Positions 1 through 4,606 of a stretch of DNA of 6,799 nt are shown piece after piece (positions within the stretch are counted from its first letter, which is position 1; every line of letters begins with the position of its first letter). The stretch comes from Neisseriaceae bacterium (GTDB taxonomy: Bacteria > Pseudomonadota > Gammaproteobacteria > Burkholderiales > Neisseriaceae), in assembly GCA_017989485.1 (NCBI GenBank), contig JAGNPU010000098.1, positions 1-6,799 of the forward strand, in the 5' to 3' direction. Position numbers and translations under genes: made by a program. Below the pieces are notes generated by a model. That model did not search any database and had not been told where the DNA came from. It saw only the letters and a list, made by a program, of their open reading frames with translations.

Positions 1-497
1 TCTATATCGAGCGTCGCCTCAAACCGCTCAACCTCTTCATGCAAAGCGCCCAGCAAGCCGACAAAGACAACGCCATCATCGAATACGGCAACGCCTTGAA
101 AGAACTCGCCTCGGCCAACATCTTCCCGGGCGACATGCTGTACAAAAACTTTGGCATGACCCGCTATGGGCGCGTGATTTTTTATGATTACGATGAAATT
201 GAATACATGACCGACTGCCAGTTCCGCGCCATTCCCGTAGCGCCCAATCCGGAATACGAGCTGTCCAGCGAGGTCTGGTACCCCGTCAACAAAGGTGACG
301 TCTTCCCCGAGGAGTTCGGCCCCTTTTTGCTGGGCGAGCCCGACGTGCGTCAGGTGTTCTTAAAACACCATAGAGACCTGCTCACCCCCCAGTTCTGGCA
401 AGGCAAGAAAGACCGTATTTTGGCCGGCCTCATCGAAGACTTTTATCCCTATCCCGAAACCGGCCGCTTCCCCCGTCTGCCCCCTACCCAGCGTTAA
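1..497 (+). CDS. aceK: Isocitrate dehydrogenase kinase/phosphatase, C-terminal part
   Basis: AceK phosphorylates and dephosphorylates isocitrate dehydrogenase in the cytoplasm, setting how much isocitrate stays in the TCA cycle or enters the glyoxylate shunt. The gene runs in from the left; the first whole codon is at 3 and 164 residues are visible, roughly the last quarter to third of a protein of usually about 570-600. The visible part holds the end of the kinase-like fold. FPGDMLYKNFG (Asp codon at 132) followed by FYDYDE has the same Asp/Asn/Asp/Asp spacing as the catalytic and metal-binding residues 457, 462, 475 and 477 of E. coli AceK as I recall them, so the enzyme looks intact here. 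The protein ends in a proline-rich tail (FPRLPPTQR). A terminator follows 16 bases after the stop, so the downstream aceA is not simply co-transcribed. Family identity is clear from the conserved C-terminal sequence. Confidence 0.95.
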   Translation, partial: YIERRLKPLNLFMQSAQQADKDNAIIEYGNALKELASANIFPGDMLYKNFGMTRYGRVIFYDYDEIEYMTDCQFRAIPVAPNPEYELSSEVWYPVNKGDVFPEEFGPFLLGEPDVRQVFLKHHRDLLTPQFWQGKKDRILAGLIEDFYPYPETGRFPRLPPTQR

Positions 498-513
498 TTC
501 ATTCCCCTATTGA

Positions 514-544
514 CAGCCCGCCCGCCCATATGGCGGGCTGTTTT
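514..544 (+). terminator. Rho-independent terminator after aceK
   Basis: A perfect 9-bp GC-rich stem, CAGCCCGCC (514-522) with GGCGGGCTG (532-540), closes a 9-base loop and is followed directly by TTTT (541-544). It lies 16 bases past the aceK stop and should end that transcript. Confidence 0.88.
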
Positions 545-689
545 GTGATTTCTCGCCCGATTTCAAAAATTATTCGCCAAAATACAACAGATTAACCAAA
601 ACAACATGAATTCCTTTTGTGACAACGAAAAGCAACATGGGCCACTCTCGCCATCGCAGCCACCCTCGCCTAGGCACGCCTCACTTACC

Positions 690-714
690 GGCCTAAATAC
701 GGCCTATATTGGCC
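690..714. repeat. Three GGCC blocks in helical phase
   Basis: GGCC occurs at 690-693, 701-704 and 711-714, steps of 11 and 10 bases, each separated by A/T-rich sequence (TAAATA, TATATT). The last two form a GGCC-6-GGCC inverted repeat around TATATT. The sites lie on one face of the helix about 270 bases upstream of aceA. They could be an operator cluster, or chance in a genome where GGCC is common. Confidence 0.35.
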
Positions 715-744
715 AGTAAAATATTCTCTTCGCAACACGTATTT

Positions 745-777
745 TTGTTAAAAAAAACGCAAAAGAACATTTAACAA
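745..777. promoter_or_regulatory. Inverted repeat TTGTTAA / TTAACAA, possible operator
   Basis: A perfect 7-bp inverted repeat, TTGTTAA (745-751) and TTAACAA (771-777), is separated by 19 bases. It flanks an A-rich segment with a run of eight A (750-757) about 210 bases upstream of aceA. The 26-bp centre-to-centre distance would put both half-sites about two and a half turns apart. No T-run follows, so it is not a terminator. A regulator site for aceA is possible; I do not recognise the motif. Confidence 0.3.
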
Positions 778-984
778 CAAACCCGAAACTCGAAACCGAA
801 CCCACCAGTAAGCAATTGAAAATTAGACCGTTTACCCTAGAGATGCTTGCCCTCATTGGGCTGGCTACCCTGTCGAAAACATGGTTAAATTTTCACATCG
901 CCAAGGCAAGGCCAACGCCGCACCGGCCAAAGCATGGCGATTTCGCAGAATCCAAAATCTAACTAGAACAAAGGAAATCCCCGT

Positions 985-2283
985 ATGTCTAATCGTGCAG
1001 AACGCATCGCCGCCATCGAAAAAGATTGGCAAGAAAACCCTCGCTGGAAAGGCATCAAACGTGGTTACACCGCCGCTGATGTAGAACGCCTAAGAGGCTC
1101 TATCAACGTAGAACACAGCCTGGCCCTACACGGTGCCAAGAAGCTATGGAACTTGGTTCATGACGAACCGTTCATCAACTGTTTGGGCGCCCTGACCGGT
1201 GGCCAAGCCATGCAACAGGTTAAGGCCGGCATCAAAGCCATTTACCTGTCTGGCTGGCAGGTTGCGGCCGACAACAATGCCTACATGGGCATGTACCCAG
1301 ACCAATCTTTATACCCAGTTAACTCGGTGCCTGACGTGGTGTCACGCATCAACAACACCTTTACCCGTGCGGATGAAATCCAACACGCCAGAGGTTTGGA
1401 CGCAGGCGACCCAGGCTATACCGACTACTTCGCGCCGATTGTGGCCGATGCCGAAGCCGGTTTTGGCGGCGTGCTGAACTCGTTTGAACTGATGAAGGCG
1501 ATGATTAAAGCCGGCGCGGCCGGGGTGCACTTTGAAGACCAACTGGCCTCGGTGAAAAAATGTGGCCACATGGGCGGCAAAGTATTGGTGCCGACGCAAG
1601 AAGCCGTACAAAAATTGATTTCGGCGCGCTTGGCGGCCGACGTGATGGGCACGCCCACCCTGATTTTGGCGCGTACCGATGCCGAAGCGGCAGACTTGCT
1701 GACCTCAGACGTTGACCCTAACGATGCCCCTTTTTGCACCGGCGAACGCACGGCAGAAGGCTTTTACCGCACCAAAAATGGTCTGGATCAGGCCATTTCA
1801 CGCGGCTTGGCCTATGCCCCTTACGCTGATTTGATCTGGTGTGAAACCGGCACCCCTGACTTAGAATTTGCCCGTCAGTTTGCCGAAGCCATCCACAAGC
1901 AATTCCCAGGCAAACTGCTGGCCTACAACTGTTCTCCTTCGTTTAACTGGAAGAAAAATCTGGACGACGCCACCATTGCGAAATTCCAACGCGAGCTAGG
2001 CGCAATGGGCTATAAATACCAGTTCATTACCTTAGCCGGCATTCACAACATGTGGTACAACATGTTCGATTTGGCTCAGGACTACGCCGATCGTGGCATG
2101 TCTGCCTATGTTGAGAAGGTTCAAGAACCTGAATTTGCTGCGCGTGACCGTGGGTACACCTTTGTGTCCCACCAGCAAGAAGTGGGTACGGGCTACTTTG
2201 ACCAGGTGACCACCGTGATTCAAGGCGGCACCTCTAGCGTCACCGCCCTGACCGGTTCTACCGAAGAAGAGCAGTTCCACTAA
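985..2283 (+). CDS. aceA: Isocitrate lyase
   Basis: AceA cleaves isocitrate to succinate and glyoxylate, the first step of the glyoxylate shunt, which allows growth on acetate and fatty acids. The 432 residues match the short E. coli-type enzyme (434). The key motifs are present: SGWQ (89-92), the metal-binding DAEAGFGG (155-162), FEDQ (183-186), the active-site signature KKCGH with catalytic Cys193, NCSPSFNW (315-322) and the Thr of TLAGIHN (349). These sit two residues before or after the E. coli numbering, so no domain is missing. The start is ATG 985, with AAGGAA (971-976) 8 bases upstream. It lies 487 bases after aceK, behind that gene's terminator, and has its own terminator, so it appears monocistronic. 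No malate synthase gene (aceB or glcB) is in the window. Identity is certain from the motifs and full length. Confidence 0.98.
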   Translation: MSNRAERIAAIEKDWQENPRWKGIKRGYTAADVERLRGSINVEHSLALHGAKKLWNLVHDEPFINCLGALTGGQAMQQVKAGIKAIYLSGWQVAADNNAYMGMYPDQSLYPVNSVPDVVSRINNTFTRADEIQHARGLDAGDPGYTDYFAPIVADAEAGFGGVLNSFELMKAMIKAGAAGVHFEDQLASVKKCGHMGGKVLVPTQEAVQKLISARLAADVMGTPTLILARTDAEAADLLTSDVDPNDAPFCTGERTAEGFYRTKNGLDQAISRGLAYAPYADLIWCETGTPDLEFARQFAEAIHKQFPGKLLAYNCSPSFNWKKNLDDATIAKFQRELGAMGYKYQFITLAGIHNMWYNMFDLAQDYADRGMSAYVEKVQEPEFAARDRGYTFVSHQQEVGTGYFDQVTTVIQGGTSSVTALTGSTEEEQFH

Positions 2284-2317
2284 GTTTTACCTTGTTTCCT
2301 GACTCATGCTGATATTT

Positions 2318-2346
2318 GCCCCAAGTTCTGCTTGGGGCCTTTTTTT
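2318..2346 (+). terminator. Rho-independent terminator after aceA
   Basis: An 8-bp stem, GCCCCAAG (2318-2325) with CTTGGGGC (2331-2338), has a TTCTG loop and is followed by C and then seven T (2340-2346). It lies 34 bases past the aceA stop. Confidence 0.93.
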
Positions 2347-2370
2347 GGGCGCAGCCTAGGCTACAGGCAC

Positions 2371-2405
2371 AAAAAAACACGCTGCTGAACAAACAGGCAA
2401 CGTGT
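2371..2405 (-). terminator. Rho-independent terminator of the tRNA-Arg gene
   Basis: Read on the minus strand, ACACGTTGC (2405-2397) pairs with GCAGCGTGT (2385-2377), nine pairs including one G-U, around an 11-base loop. A T-run (plus-strand A 2371-2377) follows. It starts 13 bases beyond the CCA end of the tRNA and faces the aceA terminator, 24 bases away. Confidence 0.82.
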
Positions 2406-2417
2406 GGTTTAGGCTAG

Positions 2418-2493
2418 TGGCGCACCCAACAGGGATCGAACCTGTGACCTCCAGCTTCGGAAACTGACGCTCTTCCAACTGAGCTATGGGTGC
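2418..2493 (-). tRNA. tRNA-Arg (anticodon CCG)
   Basis: On the minus strand the sequence folds as a complete cloverleaf. The acceptor GCACCCA (from 2493) pairs with TGGGTGC; the D arm is GCTC/GAGC; the anticodon loop is TTCCGAA with anticodon CCG at 2460-2458; the T arm is ACAGG-TTCGATC-CCTGT. The discriminator is G and the CCA end is encoded (2420-2418). The anticodon stem TCAGT/GCTGG has two wobble pairs at its ends. The tRNA reads the Arg codon CGG, which appears rarely in the genes of this window. The body resembles E. coli tRNA-Arg(CCG). It has its own promoter and terminator, and no integrase or attachment-site duplication is visible nearby. Confidence 0.97.
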
Positions 2494-2513
2494 GTAAACT
2501 CACTATGGCGCAT

Positions 2514-2543
2514 AGATTAGCGTATCTCATACCCGCTTGTAAA
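2514..2543 (-). promoter_or_regulatory. Likely sigma-70-type promoter of tRNA-Arg
   Basis: On the minus strand, -35 TTTACA (2543-2538) and -10 TAATCT (2519-2514) are separated by 18 bases. Transcription would start near 2507, about 14 bases before the mature tRNA 5' end. The placement makes sense for the only gene downstream. Confidence 0.55.
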
Positions 2544-2581
2544 GACACATAAGCCCCAAAAGGGGAAACAAATGCGATAAA

Positions 2582-2689
2582 ATGAACACGAACACAAGCA
2601 TTAGCCAAGCGGATAAACACGCTAACACCTTAACAACGCCCTTCTTTTTTGATTTAATCCACCTTAATTTGAGGCAGGCCAAAGTTTAA
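2582..2689 (+). other. Doubtful 35-codon reading frame in the intergenic region
   Basis: An ATG at 2582 opens 35 codons that end in TAA at 2687-2689, just before the -35 of the cytochrome promoter. The predicted peptide starts MNTNTSISQADK and has no domain or signal I recognise. AGGGG (2561-2565) is too far upstream (16 bases) to be a good ribosome-binding site. It would fit the two-codon frame ATG-CGA-TAA at 2572-2580 better. No plus-strand promoter is visible upstream. More likely chance than a gene; it is listed because it fills an otherwise empty stretch (2544-2691). Confidence 0.12.
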
Positions 2690-2691
2690 GA

Positions 2692-2720
2692 TTGGAAAGA
2701 TGGGGCCTTTTAAGTATAAT
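2692..2720 (+). promoter_or_regulatory. Sigma-70-type promoter of the cytochrome c gene
   Basis: -35 TTGGAA (2692-2697) and a perfect -10 TATAAT (2715-2720) have the ideal 17-base spacer. The transcript would start near 2727 and carry a leader of about 47 bases. Confidence 0.72.
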
Positions 2721-2773
2721 CTTGGCATTCTATTACCCTACGTTTACCCTTTTCAGGCGAGGCAATATATAAA

Positions 2774-3322
2774 ATGAACACCTCTAGAAAACACACTACC
2801 GGTTCTGCAGCTGCGACGTTAATCGGTGGCATTGTCATCATTCTTGGCTTTTTGTATTTATTGGTGAGTTTGGCCACCTCCGGTTTTCACAGCGACTTTG
2901 ACGAAATGACCAAAGAAGCCGTGAGCTCACGCATTAAACCAACAGGCAATATTGTCTTAGGCGACGGCGTCCCTGCGGGTCAACGCAGCGGTGAGCTCGT
3001 GTTCAACAAAGTCTGCATCCAGTGTCATGCGGAAGACTCTGTTGTGGCCAACTCGCCCAAGTTTAACCATCCCGACCAATGGGGCCCACGCATTGCCAAA
3101 GGGTACACCATGTTGCTGGACCACGCGATTAACGGCTTTATGAATGACACCATGCCGGCTCGTGGCGGTCGCTCTGACCTTACCGACGACGAAGTGGCGC
3201 GTGCCGTAGCCTACATGGCCAACAGCGCTGGGGCCAACTTCACCGCCCCCCCTATCGTGGAAGAAGGCGAAGAAGCAGCCGAAGGCGATGCCTCTGCCGC
3301 AGAAGCCGCCCCACAAGAGTAA
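2774..3322 (+). CDS. Membrane-anchored monoheme cytochrome c, c5 family
   Basis: A 182-residue electron-transfer protein held to the inner membrane, with its heme domain in the periplasm. Residues 13-34 form a single hydrophobic segment (rich in Ile, Leu, Val) after a short basic start (SRKH), reading as an uncleaved signal anchor. The heme-attachment motif CIQCH is at 81-85, and the MP of DTMPARGG (Met127) is the likely second axial ligand, the spacing expected for a small class I or c5-type domain. These two Cys are the only ones in the protein. The tail from about 157 is rich in Glu and Ala and looks disordered. Start ATG 2774 is preceded by AGGCGAGG (2755-2762), 11 bases away, a moderate site. 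It probably carries electrons between the bc1 complex and a terminal oxidase or reductase; the exact partner cannot be read from the sequence. It has its own promoter and terminator. Confidence 0.92.
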   Translation: MNTSRKHTTGSAAATLIGGIVIILGFLYLLVSLATSGFHSDFDEMTKEAVSSRIKPTGNIVLGDGVPAGQRSGELVFNKVCIQCHAEDSVVANSPKFNHPDQWGPRIAKGYTMLLDHAINGFMNDTMPARGGRSDLTDDEVARAVAYMANSAGANFTAPPIVEEGEEAAEGDASAAEAAPQE

Positions 3323-3340
3323 TTTATGCTTTTATCCAGA

Positions 3341-3363
3341 AACGCGCCTATAGGGCGCGTTTT
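3341..3363 (+). terminator. Rho-independent terminator after the cytochrome gene
   Basis: AACGCGCC (3341-3348) pairs with GGCGCGTT (3354-3361) around a TATAG loop. The T-run is short (TTTT, 3360-3363, partly inside the stem), so read-through into anmK is possible. Confidence 0.75.
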
Positions 3364-3379
3364 GTGTGTCAGCTGATAG

Positions 3380-3385
3380 TATAAT
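3380..3385 (+). promoter_or_regulatory. Likely -10 box of the anmK promoter
   Basis: A perfect TATAAT lies 28 bases upstream of the anmK ATG. The expected -35 position (about 3357-3362) falls inside the right arm of the preceding terminator and reads GCGTTT, a poor match, so the promoter may be weak or need an activator. Transcription would start near 3392, leaving a leader of about 22 bases with the ribosome-binding site. Confidence 0.5.
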
Positions 3386-3401
3386 CAGGGTCAACCCCAT
3401 C

Positions 3402-3407
3402 AAGGAG
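3402..3407 (+). promoter_or_regulatory. Ribosome-binding site that fixes the anmK start
   Basis: AAGGAG lies 6 bases before ATG 3414. An in-frame GTG at 3366 would add 16 residues but lies upstream of the -10 box, with no binding site, so 3414 is the better start. Confidence 0.85.
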
Positions 3408-3413
3408 CGCTTC

Positions 3414-4535
3414 ATGGCTACGGCAACGCTGTCGGTTTCCGAATACGAATACTATATTGGCCTCATGTCGGGCACCAGCTTAGACGGTGTCGATGCGGTC
3501 TTGATCCGCACCCAACAACAGCACTGGTGTGGTGCCATTGCCCATGCCTTTGTGCCCTATCCTGACGCCATCCAACACCAGGTATTGGCCCTACAAGAGG
3601 TGGCCGACAACGAATTACACCGCAACGCCGTTTTGGCTCAGGCGCTCAGCCACCTCTACGCCGAAGCGGTCAACAAGCTGCTGTTGGATTTTCAAATCAA
3701 CCGTCAGGCCATCCGCGCCATCGGCTGCCACGGCCAAACCATCCGCCACAACCCGGCTCAGGGCTACACCCTGCAAAGCGCCGATCTGGCCTTATTGGCC
3801 GAGTTAACCCACATCGATGTGGTCGGCGACTTTCGCAGCCGCGACATTGCCGCCGGCGGCCAAGGCGCCCCCTTAGTCCCCGCCTTTCACCAGGCCCTGT
3901 TTGCCCACGCCCATGAACATCGGGCCATCATCAACATTGGCGGCATTGCCAACGTCACCGTGCTGTCGCCCGAGTGGCCCGCCTTTGGTTTTGACACCGG
4001 CCCGGGCAATATGCTGATGGACGCTTGGGTGCAGCAGCAATGGCAGCTGCACTACGACGCCGACGGCGCCCTTGCCGCCCAAGGCACGGTCCACCCGCAG
4101 CTGTTGGCCAAGCTCATGGCCCACCCTTACTTTGGCCTCACGCCGCCGAAGAGCACCGGCCGTGATTTGTTCTCGCTGAACTGGCTGACGCCCTACCTTA
4201 ACGGCGACGAACGCCCACACGACGTCTTGCGTACCTTACTAGAATACACCGCCCTGACCATCGCCCAAGCCGTCCAAACCCATGCCCCAAAAACACAAAC
4301 CCTATTTGTCTGTGGTGGCGGCTTGAATAATGGCTTATTATACAATCGACTAAACGGGCTCTTGCCCGACGTCACGCTGAGCGACACGGCCGAACTGGCC
4401 TTACACCCACAATGGGTAGAGGCTGCCGCCTTTGGCTGGCTGGCGGCGCAGATGATCCATCGCCAACCGGGCAACCTGGCCAAAGCCACGGGCGCGCGCG
4501 GCAGCCGCGTCCTCGGTGCACTGTACCCAGCCTAG
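3414..4535 (+). CDS. anmK: Anhydro-N-acetylmuramic acid kinase
   Basis: AnmK uses ATP to open the 1,6-anhydro ring and phosphorylate anhydro-MurNAc, giving MurNAc-6-phosphate, a cytoplasmic step of peptidoglycan recycling. The 373 residues match the family length (about 365-385). In order: YIGLMSGTSLDGVD (14-27, ATP-phosphate binding), GCHGQTIRH, VGDFRSRDIAAGGQGAPLVP (Asp139 in DFRSRD), NIGGIAN (174-180), FDTGPGN (Asp194, by alignment from memory the catalytic Asp of the Pseudomonas enzyme), STGRDLF and CGGGLNNG (300-307). Nothing is missing. About 12 extra residues precede the first motif. The start is chosen from the AAGGAG site at 3402-3407. The gene follows the cytochrome terminator, appears to have its own -10, and stops 57 bases before ftsK with no terminator between. 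The etherase MurQ that would act next is not in the window. Confidence 0.96.
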   Translation: MATATLSVSEYEYYIGLMSGTSLDGVDAVLIRTQQQHWCGAIAHAFVPYPDAIQHQVLALQEVADNELHRNAVLAQALSHLYAEAVNKLLLDFQINRQAIRAIGCHGQTIRHNPAQGYTLQSADLALLAELTHIDVVGDFRSRDIAAGGQGAPLVPAFHQALFAHAHEHRAIINIGGIANVTVLSPEWPAFGFDTGPGNMLMDAWVQQQWQLHYDADGALAAQGTVHPQLLAKLMAHPYFGLTPPKSTGRDLFSLNWLTPYLNGDERPHDVLRTLLEYTALTIAQAVQTHAPKTQTLFVCGGGLNNGLLYNRLNGLLPDVTLSDTAELALHPQWVEAAAFGWLAAQMIHRQPGNLAKATGARGSRVLGALYPA

Positions 4536-4546
4536 GGACACATACG

Positions 4547-4606
4547 ATGATTAATGCCCTTAAACCGCACACGACCCATTACATGAATGATTATGACTTT
4601 ATTTAA
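4547..4606 (+). CDS. Possible 19-codon leader frame overlapping the ftsK start
   Basis: An ATG at 4547 opens 19 codons ([19 protein letters not shown]) that end in TAA at 4604-4606, overlapping the first 14 bases of ftsK in another frame. AGGGA (4534-4538), which overlaps the anmK stop, lies 8 bases before it and is a better ribosome-binding site than anything in front of ftsK. It could couple ftsK translation to upstream translation. No family is recognisable and a frame this short can arise by chance. Confidence 0.25.
   Translation: MINALKPHTTHYMNDYDFI

Larger units (their letters stand above)
545..970. other. Non-coding leader region between aceK and aceA
   Basis: This stretch of about 425 bases holds no reading frame I would call a gene. 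The first half is AT-rich with A-tracts (for example 750-757). Two patterns, annotated separately, are the phased GGCC blocks at 690-714 and the inverted repeat at 745-777. The only promoter-like pair I can point to is TTGAAA (816-821), 16 bases before a poor -10 (TAGAGA, 838-843), so I do not call a promoter. A transcript from there would give aceA a leader of roughly 130 bases. A 35-codon stretch starting at ATG 881 runs into aceA in another frame; I treat it as chance. Confidence 0.6.

Noticed and set aside
606..719. Short frames in the aceA leader (37 codons from ATG 606; a second from ATG 637), and in another frame a signal-peptide-like stretch ATWATLAIAATLA ending at TAG 671
   Set aside because: There is no ribosome-binding site. 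The signal-like stretch is closed on both sides by stops (TGA 620-622, TAG 671-673) and nothing downstream resembles an exported protein. It could be a gene remnant but nothing proves it.
881..1084. A 67-codon plus-strand frame overlapping the aceA start
   Set aside because: It has no ribosome-binding site, no recognisable family, and about half lies inside the certain aceA coding sequence in another frame. The rest is leader.
2554..2565. CCCC-AAAA-GGGG hairpin upstream of the tRNA promoter
   Set aside because: Only four pairs, no T-run on either strand, and no gene end that it would serve.
2414..2620. A 68-codon minus-strand frame over the tRNA-Arg
   Set aside because: It runs through the tRNA gene and its promoter and is explained by them.
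829..2750. The decamer CGTTTACCCT in the aceA leader (829-838) and the cytochrome leader (2741-2750)
   Set aside because: Many shared decamers are expected by chance in a window this size, and the two copies lie at very different distances from their genes.
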